Positions 7,773 through 16,979 of a stretch of DNA of 35,605 nucleotides are shown piece after piece. How positions within the stretch are numbered: position 1 is the first letter of the stretch; each line of letters starts with the position of its first letter. The notes under the pieces were generated by a model. The model was not told the origin of the DNA. It saw only the letters and a list, made by a program, of their open reading frames with translations, and ran no database searches. The stretch comes from Bodo saltans (taxonomy: Eukaryota > Euglenozoa > Kinetoplastea > Eubodonida > Bodonidae): the NCBI GenBank assembly GCA_001460835.1, contig CYKH01001907.1, positions 1 through 35,605 on the forward strand, read 5' to 3'. The position numbers were made by a program, and so were the translations under genes.

Positions 7773-8660
7773 ATGTCTCGAACGATGCCCGCTGAGCTGC
7801 GTTCTGCACTGCTCCGCGAAGTTCTTCCCTTTCACCGCGGGTACAACGTCTACCACTCAAAGAGTGCTTGTGTTGCAGCATTGTCGGCGCTGCAACGCGC
7901 AAACTTACCTTGGTGGACCCCTGGCTGTTCACGGTTTGTATCCCGTGTCGCAAACGTGGCAGTAGTTCACGGTGGCGATGGTGGCGGGGCCGGAGGGTTG
8001 TCACCTTCATCTCCTCCAGCTGCCCACCCCATTGTAGTGGTGGAGGGGTTGGATGGGGTTGGAAAGACGACAATGACGACTGCATTGACTCAGAAGTTAG
8101 GTGGCGTGCTGGTGCGCACCCCAGACCCAGAATTGGAGCCCCTGCGTGCACTGTTCAGGTCGTTGGATGAGCCGTTGGCTCGAGCGTTCTACTGTGGGGC
8201 GAATTATCTTGCAGCCGCGCAAGTGACGGAGGCGGTGCTGACCACTCCGGTTGTCCTAGATAGATGGTGGTGTTCCACGTGCGCCATGACCCTTGCAGGG
8301 AAGCCCGGATGCACCGTGCTAGGCCTCCCACCTGCTACCGACCCCATTTATCAATGGCCCAGCGACCTGCCCGCGTTTGACGTTGGTGTCCTGTTGCAGG
8401 TGGACGAAGCCATCCGCCGCCTCCGCATGAAGAGACGGAACGATGAAAATGAGGAGGAAGCGCTGCTAGCCGCCAAGGTGGAAATGAGAGACACGGCAAT
8501 GGAAGCGTACCGCAGATTTGGGTTGCTGACAACAGTTGATATCCCCAATTACATGGTCGCTGTGAACCACACATTAGACTTGGTGGCACAGAAGGGGTTC
8601 TCTGTAAGGCCGAACGCAAAGTTTATCGCCGAGGAGCTCGCAAAGGTCTTGCCTTACTGA
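7773..8660 (+). CDS. Thymidylate kinase / UMP-CMP kinase 2-like P-loop kinase
   Basis: A nucleoside monophosphate kinase of the thymidylate-kinase superfamily, 295 residues. The Walker A motif GLDGVGKTT spans residues 92-100. The DR motif of thymidylate kinases (LDRWW, D163/R164) follows. A GLPP...Y.WPSDL block and a lid region with RRLRMKRR come next. The WPSDL arrangement is characteristic of mitochondrial CMPK2-type enzymes, so phosphorylation of dTMP, dUMP or dCMP is likely; the substrate is inferred. The roughly 90-residue N-terminal extension before the kinase core is also as in CMPK2 and may carry a targeting signal. ATG 7773 was chosen over the GTG-led extension at 7737 because it follows the AG acceptor. 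Confidence 0.85.
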   Translation: MSRTMPAELRSALLREVLPFHRGYNVYHSKSACVAALSALQRANLPWWTPGCSRFVSRVANVAVVHGGDGGGAGGLSPSSPPAAHPIVVVEGLDGVGKTTMTTALTQKLGGVLVRTPDPELEPLRALFRSLDEPLARAFYCGANYLAAAQVTEAVLTTPVVLDRWWCSTCAMTLAGKPGCTVLGLPPATDPIYQWPSDLPAFDVGVLLQVDEAIRRLRMKRRNDENEEEALLAAKVEMRDTAMEAYRRFGLLTTVDIPNYMVAVNHTLDLVAQKGFSVRPNAKFIAEELAKVLPY

Positions 8661-8814
8661 GGGAGGGGAAGCGCCGGTTGCGTGATGTTTGTTGCTCCCT
8701 CCGTTTCGATGCACCATTCATGTCCATGTTGAGTTGGTCTTTCTGTGAATGTCTCGCACAGCTTTTTTTTGCGTGCTGATTAGTCACAAACAAAAGTCTC
8801 CTTTTTACGCGTGT

Positions 8815-8839
8815 ACCTTTTTTTAACGTTTATCTAAAG
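8815..8839 (+). promoter_or_regulatory. Putative trans-splice acceptor for gene at 8918
   Basis: T tract at 8818-8824 and AG at 8838-8839, 79 bases before the ATG. Confidence 0.4.
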
Positions 8840-8917
8840 CCACTCGCTTCATTTTTACTGTCTTCGATGAAATAATAATAAAAAAGAACCTTTGCAAGGA
8901 AAAACAGAAATCGAGCA

Positions 8918-9709
8918 ATGGGCCGCAAGTCTACATCGTCTCTCCCCATCGCCCCAACCAAGTCGCAGGAGCCCCCTGCATCGTCACTGCCTGGCAGTTT
9001 GACCCCATTGCTAGTGATATGCGCTGCTGCCGCGGTTGGCTGGAAGTTGTACAAGACGTGCGTTGTTCGAGTTGCACCAGACGTGTTGACGGTTGTGTAT
9101 GACACCCGACGCCGATCTATTCTCACATCGTCGGCAGTCCCGTCGGATGGCGTGCCTGCCAGCACACCCAAAGGACACAAGTCGTTTTCTGCAAACCCGT
9201 TATTTTGGTGCCTGCGCTACGCATGCCGCCCACGATCCTCGTCGTTCCTCATCGCACCGCCGTCCCTTGGCATGTATCAAGTGTTCCGTATTCCGAGGAG
9301 TGCCCTTAGTGCGGCGCAAGGGATTCGTGTGAAGTGCTCCGTGGAGGATGTGATTGTGCGGGATGGAACTGTCAAGATGATCCTCACGGCGTGCGGTTAC
9401 GTCGATGCGCGGGAGCTCGACCGGTATCTTGCGGTGGTAGGCCCAAGCCCGCCGATGGAGGCCATGGCTCGTTGCGTCTCCGATGTCCTCCAAGACTCCT
9501 TCAACGTGACACTGGAGAGGAATGTGGGCCTTCAAGTGACCGCAGGGTTGCTCCTGGACACGAGTAAGTGGGCAGCGGGAGGTGCGTTGATGGAGGCGTT
9601 CTACAGCAAACTGCGGGCACGCATGGTGACTGATTGTTGTGTAGTGCTGAGGGATGTGGTGGTGGAGGCAGTGGAGCTGGTCAGCTCTGCCTCAGCGATG
9701 CTCTCCTAG
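8918..9709 (+). CDS. Unknown membrane-anchored protein
   Basis: I do not recognise a family. The 263-residue product starts with a polar Ser/Pro-rich segment. One hydrophobic helix follows at about residues 28-47 (LTPLLVICAAAAVGWKLY), then a soluble domain with alternating strands (VKCSVEDVIVRDGTVKMILTA) and a helical C-terminal half. The pattern of a single N-terminal anchor, then strands, then the RELDRYLAVVG block faintly resembles SPFH/prohibitin-type proteins, but no signature is present and I give this little weight. Start ATG 8918 is the first ATG of the frame and lies after an acceptor-like AG. The spacing to the neighbours (257 and 358 bases) is ordinary. Confidence 0.7.
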   Translation: MGRKSTSSLPIAPTKSQEPPASSLPGSLTPLLVICAAAAVGWKLYKTCVVRVAPDVLTVVYDTRRRSILTSSAVPSDGVPASTPKGHKSFSANPLFWCLRYACRPRSSSFLIAPPSLGMYQVFRIPRSALSAAQGIRVKCSVEDVIVRDGTVKMILTACGYVDARELDRYLAVVGPSPPMEAMARCVSDVLQDSFNVTLERNVGLQVTAGLLLDTSKWAAGGALMEAFYSKLRARMVTDCCVVLRDVVVEAVELVSSASAMLS

Positions 9710-10067
9710 GCCATATGCAAATCGCAGAAAGCAAAAAAAGAAAAGAGGATGTGCTAGTGCCTGTGCGTGCGTCTCCAAGCGAACAACGCATCGCACATTC
9801 TTTTATGTCCTGGTGCTGCCTGTTGATGCCAGTTTTGATGTGTCGTCTTTTGTTGCTATCAAAACATTTCTTTACTTTGTGAGAGAAACTTTGCAGTGTG
9901 TTGCGTTGTGCGGTTGTTCATGTCAACCACCATGCGCACCCTCGACATCATTTTTTAAAACGTGTTTCCAGTGGTTGGAGTGCTTCCATTTGTGCGATTC
10001 TTCTTGTTCGTTGCCCGGTAGAAATTGCAAATAAATAAAACAAACAGTTTGTCGTTGTTCCACAGTG
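9710..10067. other. Intergenic spacer with splice signal
   Basis: No gene seen. The 3' end contains the pyrimidine-rich acceptor region of the BSD-domain gene. Confidence 0.5.
9999..10021 (+). promoter_or_regulatory. Putative trans-splice acceptor for BSD-domain gene
   Basis: Pyrimidine-rich ATTCTTCTTGTTCGTTGCCC followed by AG at 10020-10021, 47 bases before ATG 10068. Confidence 0.5.
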
Positions 10068-12347
10068 ATGTCCGAGGCTCGCGAAACGTCGGCCTCGCCT
10101 CAAGCGCCTCAACAAGTGCAACAGACGTCGCCGCAAGCCGCCGCCAAAACTCCAAACGGGAAGAGTACCGCAGCAGCATCGTCGCCTCAACAACAAAGCT
10201 CCCCCCTACCCCCGGCAGAAGTGGCCCTCATCAGCAACCCTATTCCCTCCTTCAGCGTCTTTCAGTGGGTGCCAAGAGGTGTTCGCAACCTTAACCGACG
10301 CAACAAACTAAGCTCCCTCCCTTTCTGGTTCCCTAACGACACAATGCGTCTTCACCAGTTCCGGCTCGTGCTTCTTCGGGGCGTCGTGAAGGAGGATCGG
10401 GAGGAGGATGATGCGGTGGCTGTGTTCCTTGAGTACATCCCACCACCCCCAACCCCCTCCACCACCTCATCGACGACGCACCCTAAAGGCTGCCGAGTGA
10501 CAATGAGGTTGCTCAATCGTGCGTTTATGGACGAGGGAAGCCGTGCAGGGGATGTGATTGCGGAATCCACAGCAACTTTAGATGAAGTGGAGCGTCAAGT
10601 AGCGTTCCGTGAATTTATGCTGCCGAAACATTTAGCAGACGTGCAGTTTGTAGGAGATGACGGCGCCACAGTGATTTTAGAGGTGTCCGTCATGACTGGT
10701 GTCAATGTTGTCGCGGAGTCGGTTGCGAAGTCCGCAGGGTCGTTGTGGAGCACGTTTTCGAGCATTTCATCATCGGTAACAACTTTCGTCAAGGACGCAG
10801 TGCAGTCCACCCGCCTCGATCAGCGCGAGGAGTTTGACGACCAATCAAGCAATGGGGGAAGTGGATTAGATGCGCTCAACGCCGCGAAGCAATCTGCAAC
10901 TTCATTTTTCAGTTCTCTTTTAGACTCAACTGTAGGAGGTAGTAGTGCTGGTGGTGCTGCGGCGTCATCCTCATCATCAGGCGCCCCTCCTCAGCGGGAA
11001 CTACCGTGGGATACAGTGCCTGAGCGGTGGCATGGTAGAGAGGAGCAGTGGAGAAACCTCCTTTCTGTCCAATTAGTAGAGGACGAGAACACGTTCCTAG
11101 TCGGTGTCAGTCGAGGCATTCAACCAGACGAACAATTACTCCTCACACAATACGGGCTGAACCACCGCGCCATCACCGCGGCTGCGTCACTATTCGACTA
11201 CGACCGTGATGTTCATCAAGGACTGCTATCGCTTGCCGCCTTGAGAGCCCAGCGGTATCGCCTTGTGCCTCAAAAAATCAACGATGAAATGTTTTGGGCT
11301 ACGTTTATGTGGAAAATCGCGTCCCTGTCCACTTGTGGAACGCACGATCAAGCTCAGTTGCTGCTCAGCATCATCAGCGCTCCACTTGTCGTTCCACCTC
11401 ACCGACCAGCAGGAGACGCTGGGAGTGGGAGTGGCGCCGATGGAGGAGATGCGGCCTCCACACTGACAGCGACCGCTGGTGCCTTCTCGTCGTGGGTGCA
11501 GACAGCAGCGAGGGGCATCACGTCGACTGTGCGATCCACCGGCGGCATTATGAAAGGCCACACCCCGCCAACAGATGAGGAAGTGACGATAGCTGTCAAA
11601 GAGGCCATCGAGTCGTCCGCCGCACTTGAAGATTACCTTGACGATGGTGATGACGACACCACACATCATGGTGAGGACAGCGGAGAAGATGAAGAAGGCG
11701 GTGGTGGTGGTGGTGGTGTGTTGATGATCTCTGCTGTCAAACACTGCGATAGCCAATTAGAGAATTTGCGTAAGCTGAAGCAACGCCAAGTGCCAGAGTC
11801 GTTGGAGGCTTCCGTCGATGCGGCTGTGAGTGCCTTGGAAAGTGTGTTGAGGCGCCGCGATGAGCAAAAAGCCAACAAGAGCGTCGCAGCGCCTGCACTT
11901 CATGCACAGCCTCATGCGCCTCTTCATGCGCAGCCTGATGAACCTCTTCTGGTTGACGCATTGGAAACTGAGCATGCGGCGCAAGGCGAGCCCACAGCGG
12001 AGGTCCAGCGCGACGAAGCACCTGCCTCGGACGAAGTGACCTCACAATTTGATGCAGATGATGGTACCGTTGAAGTTAAGACAAATGATGCAGCGCAGCC
12101 ACTCCAACCCGCAGGAGAGGCGGAGGAAGAGGAGGCCACAACGGCGCCACCCGCCGCCACCAATGCCACCGATGGGTCGCCGTTGTTCGACGCGTCGTTT
12201 GAACGACTGCCCTCTATCGACGACATCGCAACACCAGCAGCACAGGTTGTTGCTGCCGGCGATTCGGCGCAACAACGCAAAGGTCCAACCAGCTCGGGAA
12301 AGAAACTTGAGTTTGCGCCGATGCCATGGGAGGAGGATGACGACTGA
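10068..12347 (+). CDS. BSD-domain protein with acidic, low-complexity C-terminus
   Basis: The 759-residue protein contains a BSD domain. The block YRLVPQKINDEMFW begins at residue 397 and includes the invariant Phe-Trp pair at 409-410, and the preceding LPWDTVPERWH region also fits BSD proteins of the SYAP1/DOS2 type. The first 40 residues are Gln/Ala/Pro-rich. Residues of about 60-210 (F.W..., then strand-rich DTMRLHQFRLVLLRGV, VTMRLLNRA) loosely resemble a MATH/TRAF-like sandwich, which is uncertain. A helical Ser/Thr-rich stretch around 210-290 recalls the amphipathic region of SYAP proteins. The C-terminal third is acidic and poorly ordered, with a Gly run and a short repeated HAQPHAPLHAQPDEP segment. 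BSD proteins occur in transcription/TFIIH and membrane-signalling roles; which applies is unknown. Confidence 0.82.
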   Translation: MSEARETSASPQAPQQVQQTSPQAAAKTPNGKSTAAASSPQQQSSPLPPAEVALISNPIPSFSVFQWVPRGVRNLNRRNKLSSLPFWFPNDTMRLHQFRLVLLRGVVKEDREEDDAVAVFLEYIPPPPTPSTTSSTTHPKGCRVTMRLLNRAFMDEGSRAGDVIAESTATLDEVERQVAFREFMLPKHLADVQFVGDDGATVILEVSVMTGVNVVAESVAKSAGSLWSTFSSISSSVTTFVKDAVQSTRLDQREEFDDQSSNGGSGLDALNAAKQSATSFFSSLLDSTVGGSSAGGAAASSSSSGAPPQRELPWDTVPERWHGREEQWRNLLSVQLVEDENTFLVGVSRGIQPDEQLLLTQYGLNHRAITAAASLFDYDRDVHQGLLSLAALRAQRYRLVPQKINDEMFWATFMWKIASLSTCGTHDQAQLLLSIISAPLVVPPHRPAGDAGSGSGADGGDAASTLTATAGAFSSWVQTAARGITSTVRSTGGIMKGHTPPTDEEVTIAVKEAIESSAALEDYLDDGDDDTTHHGEDSGEDEEGGGGGGGVLMISAVKHCDSQLENLRKLKQRQVPESLEASVDAAVSALESVLRRRDEQKANKSVAAPALHAQPHAPLHAQPDEPLLVDALETEHAAQGEPTAEVQRDEAPASDEVTSQFDADDGTVEVKTNDAAQPLQPAGEAEEEEATTAPPAATNATDGSPLFDASFERLPSIDDIATPAAQVVAAGDSAQQRKGPTSSGKKLEFAPMPWEEDDD
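11698..11720. repeat. GGT trinucleotide run within BSD-domain gene
   Basis: About seven tandem GGT units encode a poly-Gly linker in the acidic C-terminal region of the protein. Confidence 0.85.
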
Positions 12348-12460
12348 GAGGACTTTCCGCCCTTTTTTTTTTGTGTCCAGCTTGCGATGCGCTCCCAAAA
12401 ATATTTTCTGCCTCTGTGAATTTCGTCGCGTTGTTTCTCATCCGTTCTGTATCCATCCTA

Positions 12461-12484
12461 TTTTTTGGTTTTCCTTTCAACAAG
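12461..12484 (+). promoter_or_regulatory. Putative trans-splice acceptor for CR-type gene
   Basis: TTTTTTGGTTTTCCTTTC tract with AG at 12483-12484, 19 bases before ATG 12504. An intact host-type acceptor suggests the gene can be expressed. Confidence 0.5.
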
Positions 12485-12503
12485 GTAACTTGGACGCTTT
12501 ACT

Positions 12504-15287
12504 ATGCTTAGGCGTTTTGTTTCGGCTCCATGGACCGCAGCAGCTCAGACTCGTTTGTTTCGTGTTGCGGATGTGCAGCTCGAGCGACTTCTCCGCACCC
12601 AGAGTGCCCGCATCCCATCGTATGCCTTCTCTGTCAATGATTTAATCCAGCAGTACAGACTTGACTATCCACTTCTCGCTGAGGATCAAACGCTGGCGGC
12701 GTGGGCGACGAACGAAGCCTCTAAGAAGAAACATCTAATGCCTGGCTTTGCTAAGTTTGATAGTGATCCTCACGTGAAAGACGCAACAAAAACGGTCAAA
12801 TTGTTTGCGCGCAACTCTAAGGCTCTGGATGTCCTCGATTCGCTCGGAATCACAAATCTTGAGGAGTTTGGCAGAAGCACTCGTGCAGAGCGCAGGAAGG
12901 TGGGTAAACGTGCTCTGAATTTTCTCAAAGCGAGTCTGCGAGAAGCAAAAGAAAAAGTTAACCATGTCCGTGAACTGCGGAAGTGGCTTGACCCTCAGTT
13001 CGATGCTTTTAAAAAGCGTGTTGACGGCCTCAACAGCGGTGTTCATGAGCCGAAGCCTTACTCAGCGCACCTGAACATGATGGAGTTGACGTACCGCCAC
13101 ACGTACGCCGACGGGCAGCGCATGCTTGGAAGCGACCGCAAGAAAACACTAGAGACGCTCTTGGACCGCGCATTCCCCGAGTCGGAGAAAAAAGAGGACA
13201 ATCCCATTAGCTACCTTGTGGCTGCTCCACGCCAAGGTAAATCGCTGATGCTGGATGAGGTCGTCGCCAACGCCGCGTCGCGGGATAAAAACTATTTCGG
13301 CGTGGCCATCTCGTTCACCAGCGCAACTCCTCTCACGAAGCCAATTGACTGTGCCCGCGACGTGCGCTCTGAGTTTTGGGGACGCGTTGTGTACTCGTTG
13401 TATCGTGCAATGTTTCCAAAGGACAGCGTTCCTCATGCCTCCGGGGGACCTGTGTCCTTCGGAGCGTTCACCCGTCTGCCGTTTTTTAAGTCTATTGACA
13501 AGGACGTTGCATTCTCGTTGGCTGACAAGCTAGGGCTCGGGAGAGTGGTTATTGCGGCGGATGAGATTTCAAGAGTCATATCACAAATTGATAAATGGCG
13601 CAATAAGGAGGAAAAAGAATTGGCCATGACGTCGCTGACAGCGATGTACACGGCACGTTGGTCACTGCTGTGTTCTGGCTTCACGATGAACGACGCGATG
13701 ATGATGTGCGCGCACAGTACGATGGGTACCTACAGTGGCCGAGACACAAAATGCGAGTTCTTGTTTACGTTGACGAGTGGCACTCGTGGTGATTTTGCAC
13801 AAATGGCACGATTCCTGGAGAAGTCGTACCCCGGTGATGCGTTTACCCCAGCGCGTCGCGGCCTGTACGAGATCGTGAAAAACGTTCCTGGATACTTTGG
13901 ATTATGGATCGAAATGTCTGAAAAGTTCATCAACAAGGAGCCAGGGTATCCGACCGATGTTAGTGGAATCGAAGATCTGCACCCTCCTATGATTGGAGCT
14001 ATCGTCAACTTCCTCAGGACCAACCCGCACCTTTTCTCTGACTACTGGCGTGCGGTGGCCAACCGCAAAGGTGACGCGTTGAAGGTTGCGCATCATGGCG
14101 TTCTCGAAAATCTGGAGGCGATGGGAACTGTCCTCGCCGGGGCGTCCTTGCTCGACGATCGCCGCTACCTGAGCCCGTTGGTTTATGCGCACCCGTCGCT
14201 CAGTCGTGCACGCGAATACGATCTGATTTTCCTTGCAGTGGAGAAACTCCATGCGCAGGGGCAGTGGACAAATATGGCCAGAGGAAAGGCACTTACGATG
14301 GCCATCCAGGTCAAACTTGCCCTTACGGCGGCGTACGTGAACGACCCGATCGCCAGTAGAATCATGGCGAATAAGAATTTGCCGATTGTGACGTCGAGGA
14401 CTTTGATCGAGCGTTTGTGCGGAGAACGCCACGTGATTGTTCCGGGTGCGCACACTTTCGACGAGGATCTTGCAGCAGAATTTCCAGACTACGGGATTGA
14501 TTTTCCGCTTACCAGCGTGGCCAAGAGCGATGTTGAAGCGAGTGACGCAAATGCAAGCGACGCTGAGCGACGAGACGTTGGTGCGGCGGAGAAGGCAATT
14601 GTGAAAAAGGTGAGCGCATTTCCGGCTGTGTGGTCTGAAAAAAATAATCAGAATGAGAATATTCAGGCAACCAAGGAGAAGCAGGCGAAGCGCCTCGCAG
14701 AGAATATCGCAGCGCTCAACTCCGCTCACTTCTCCGTCCTCAGCCCACAGTGCATCTGCAACCCGGGATGCGACGTAGCGATGTTCTTCCGTGTCGGCAA
14801 CAAGAATGTGGCGGTTGCTGAGGACGATCGTCGTGAGAAAGTCTTGTTTCTCTTCGAGGCGAAGTACCACAGCCCAACAACGCCGATCAGCGATGAAGAC
14901 GTTTCGATGAAAGCGCTCGACTCACTGAACGGTGTTCTTCCATACGTGATCCCGTGCAACGTCCGCCGTGTCTGCTTTGTGTTCTGCAACCCGGCGCTTG
15001 GAGTAGAAGGGAAAAGCTACCTTGATGGTGATGAGGAGGTCGCTGAGCCGTCTCATAGCCAGCCCCAACGAGCTCCTTTTTTGATGCAGAAGGAACTTTC
15101 GTCCCCCAGTAACGACCCTTTCAAAACGCTCAGCGGCGTGATGGGGGAACTTGGGCGGCTCGGTTGCACCACTTCGCTTCACACTGTGTGGAGTGAGAAG
15201 GAGTGGCGTAACCTATTGGATAGCCTGTACTTTATCATCCCTGACACGGACGAGGAGGACCCCATTCCCTCCAGCAAGCCACAATGA
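12504..15287 (+). CDS. RHS/Crinkler (CR)-type P-loop NTPase fused to PD-(D/E)XK nuclease
   Basis: A 927-residue intact protein with the two-part design of CR proteins, the superfamily linking trypanosome retrotransposon-hot-spot (RHS) proteins and oomycete/fungal Crinklers. The N-terminus (MLRRFVSAPW...) is basic and could be a mitochondrial presequence. A header region of about 200 residues follows. The NTPase has an unusual Walker A, APRQGKS at residues 241-247, then an ISFTSATPL block typical of this NTPase clade, and a Walker B VVIAADEIS with D353/E354. After a charged linker, a restriction-endonuclease-fold domain shows D757 (CDVAMFF) and E785-A-K787 (FEAKYH), the D...ExK catalytic pattern. 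In trypanosomes RHS proteins are transposon-associated; here no transposon remnants are visible next to the gene. The nuclease assignment is by motif only. Confidence 0.78.
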   Translation: MLRRFVSAPWTAAAQTRLFRVADVQLERLLRTQSARIPSYAFSVNDLIQQYRLDYPLLAEDQTLAAWATNEASKKKHLMPGFAKFDSDPHVKDATKTVKLFARNSKALDVLDSLGITNLEEFGRSTRAERRKVGKRALNFLKASLREAKEKVNHVRELRKWLDPQFDAFKKRVDGLNSGVHEPKPYSAHLNMMELTYRHTYADGQRMLGSDRKKTLETLLDRAFPESEKKEDNPISYLVAAPRQGKSLMLDEVVANAASRDKNYFGVAISFTSATPLTKPIDCARDVRSEFWGRVVYSLYRAMFPKDSVPHASGGPVSFGAFTRLPFFKSIDKDVAFSLADKLGLGRVVIAADEISRVISQIDKWRNKEEKELAMTSLTAMYTARWSLLCSGFTMNDAMMMCAHSTMGTYSGRDTKCEFLFTLTSGTRGDFAQMARFLEKSYPGDAFTPARRGLYEIVKNVPGYFGLWIEMSEKFINKEPGYPTDVSGIEDLHPPMIGAIVNFLRTNPHLFSDYWRAVANRKGDALKVAHHGVLENLEAMGTVLAGASLLDDRRYLSPLVYAHPSLSRAREYDLIFLAVEKLHAQGQWTNMARGKALTMAIQVKLALTAAYVNDPIASRIMANKNLPIVTSRTLIERLCGERHVIVPGAHTFDEDLAAEFPDYGIDFPLTSVAKSDVEASDANASDAERRDVGAAEKAIVKKVSAFPAVWSEKNNQNENIQATKEKQAKRLAENIAALNSAHFSVLSPQCICNPGCDVAMFFRVGNKNVAVAEDDRREKVLFLFEAKYHSPTTPISDEDVSMKALDSLNGVLPYVIPCNVRRVCFVFCNPALGVEGKSYLDGDEEVAEPSHSQPQRAPFLMQKELSSPSNDPFKTLSGVMGELGRLGCTTSLHTVWSEKEWRNLLDSLYFIIPDTDEEDPIPSSKPQ

Positions 15288-15384
15288 TTCTAACCAACGA
15301 AGCTAGGAAAGCCTCTCTCGAAACATTGTGCTTTCAAGGCGCCAAGGAACGTGGAAAGTAAGGATGAACACAAAACTGGCAACG

Positions 15385-15403
15385 CAAAAACAAAAACAAA
15401 AAC
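15385..15403. repeat. CAAAAA tandem repeat
   Basis: Three tandem CAAAAA units in the spacer downstream of the CR-type gene. Confidence 0.8.
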
Positions 15404-15532
15404 ATAGAAACCATAAGCACTCGCCAAGGTGCAAGGGGATTGTTGGTATCAGAAAAAAATCTCTCGTTATTCAGCATTTGCACTTCTCTGTCTCGAACTG
15501 GCTGAAACTTAGTCATTAATACACTTCAAATT

Positions 15533-15550
15533 GTGTTTTTCTTCCTGCAG
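15533..15550 (+). promoter_or_regulatory. Putative trans-splice acceptor for gene at 15576
   Basis: GTGTTTTTCTTCCTGCAG, a very good pyrimidine tract with CAG at 15548-15550, 25 bases before ATG 15576. Confidence 0.6.
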
Positions 15551-15575
15551 CAACAACGTAGTACAACACAAATAA

Positions 15576-16979
15576 ATGGCTTCCGTGCGAGCAATTAGCA
15601 TCACAAGCACTGTTGGCGCTCAGTTGACCTCTGCGTCATCGGCAGGGCACATTGCGGGGAGGCAATCTTTCAACTATTTCAACTTCTTCACACTTGCTGG
15701 ATCACTTTTGATATCAGGCGGCCTGGTTGCGTTGTTCTTCAACATTGGATCAGTAACTGGGTTGAATGCAACGATGATCTCATGGCCAGTGGCAGTCCTG
15801 CTGTTCTTAATGTTGTCCAACGACCTCAGTGGGACGCTGGCGTGTCGCGCGTTGGCCGGATTCTTTGTGTTGGCCATTGCAGGTCTCGTTGTGTTTATCA
15901 GTGCCGCCAGCATGGGCCTTGAGGTGCCGGGGGGTATCGCCAACTTCACATGCAACAGCACTTCCTTGTCTAGCGCGTTGAATGGCAGCGGCACGATTGA
16001 GGCAGAAGAGAGAAACTTTTTTACGGGCTGTGATCGCGGGTGGTCGGAGCTGCTCAACTATAACGGGATGCGCGTAGGTCGCAAATGTTGCGTGAAGGTA
16101 GATATCCGCAACTTGAACTGCCAAGGGACTGGCCTGCGGCTTGTTGCGGATGCAACCGCGAACACGCAAGTCCTCACCGACACCAGCGAGCGTGAGGCAG
16201 CGGTGCGCTGTTGCCCGTCTGTGGGAGCTGAGGTGACTCCGACGGGCTATGCATCGATGATCACCACGGCCCTCTCCGCCACATTGATGTCAATTTTAGT
16301 GAACCTTCTGCGTCACCTCGGCGTCTTCCGCGCTCTGATCACGTCGCCCCTGCAATCCTTTTTAGCTTGCATGAGTGGGCTTTCAGAGGGATGTGGATCG
16401 TGCTTAATTGCTCTCTTTGGCCTGTGTATCAACAAACGTGTGCTGCTTGGAGACCGTGGCCGATCTGTCCGATCTCGAGAGAAACTGACAGTGTCCTCTG
16501 AGTTGGTGAACACACTTACCTCTGCACTGTCCTCAACATTTAACGGGCCTGCGACGATGGTGCCCATGATGGACAAGGAGGAGCAACCAGCTGCTGCTTA
16601 TCAAGAGAAAGAGGCAGCTTCTGGCGTGACCGAAGTGACGGAGTTCGCCGTCGACGGGAAGCACGTGATGTCATTCGAAACTGCAACGGCAGTGACCATG
16701 TGCGGTCGATACTCCCTTGTCTTTGGCCATGCCATCAGCGGCGCGCCGCACGAGCTGCTGTACGATATGAAGTACCAGGCGGGCATTCACGGGCCAGTGC
16801 GCATGAAACATGAGCACAACGACGCTGGAGCAGAGACACGCGACGCTGGTCAACGACTCACGTCACGGATCCCTAGTCGAGGCCGAAACGTGTGGTTTTC
16901 GGAGTGTTCTCGCTTTGTGGTGTACGAACATGATGACCCGCAGGAACACTGCAATGTCATCAGTCAATGTCAACGGTGA
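15576..16979 (+). CDS. Multi-pass membrane protein, N-terminal part of a larger frame-broken gene
   Basis: Family not recognised. The 467-residue frame begins with three hydrophobic helices (about residues 39-60, 66-82 and 90-112). A Cys-rich segment with NFT, NST and NGS glycosylation sites (about 115-220) looks like a luminal or extracellular domain. One or two more helices follow (about 225-285), then a soluble tail. The tail's last 60 residues include WFSECSRFVVYE, which reads like a beta-propeller strand repeat, and then hit a TGA at 16977. The next frame overlaps by 170 bases and no splice acceptor lies between, so this is most likely the first third of one gene continued at 16810-20865 after a +1 frame change around 16956-16966. 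It could still be a genuine separate gene. Confidence 0.72.
   Translation: MASVRAISITSTVGAQLTSASSAGHIAGRQSFNYFNFFTLAGSLLISGGLVALFFNIGSVTGLNATMISWPVAVLLFLMLSNDLSGTLACRALAGFFVLAIAGLVVFISAASMGLEVPGGIANFTCNSTSLSSALNGSGTIEAEERNFFTGCDRGWSELLNYNGMRVGRKCCVKVDIRNLNCQGTGLRLVADATANTQVLTDTSEREAAVRCCPSVGAEVTPTGYASMITTALSATLMSILVNLLRHLGVFRALITSPLQSFLACMSGLSEGCGSCLIALFGLCINKRVLLGDRGRSVRSREKLTVSSELVNTLTSALSSTFNGPATMVPMMDKEEQPAAAYQEKEAASGVTEVTEFAVDGKHVMSFETATAVTMCGRYSLVFGHAISGAPHELLYDMKYQAGIHGPVRMKHEHNDAGAETRDAGQRLTSRIPSRGRNVWFSECSRFVVYEHDDPQEHCNVISQCQR

Noticed and set aside
13902-14870. 322-codon open frame on the minus strand
   Set aside because: It is antisense to the CR-type gene, with Arg/His-rich composition typical of shadow frames and no recognisable domain.
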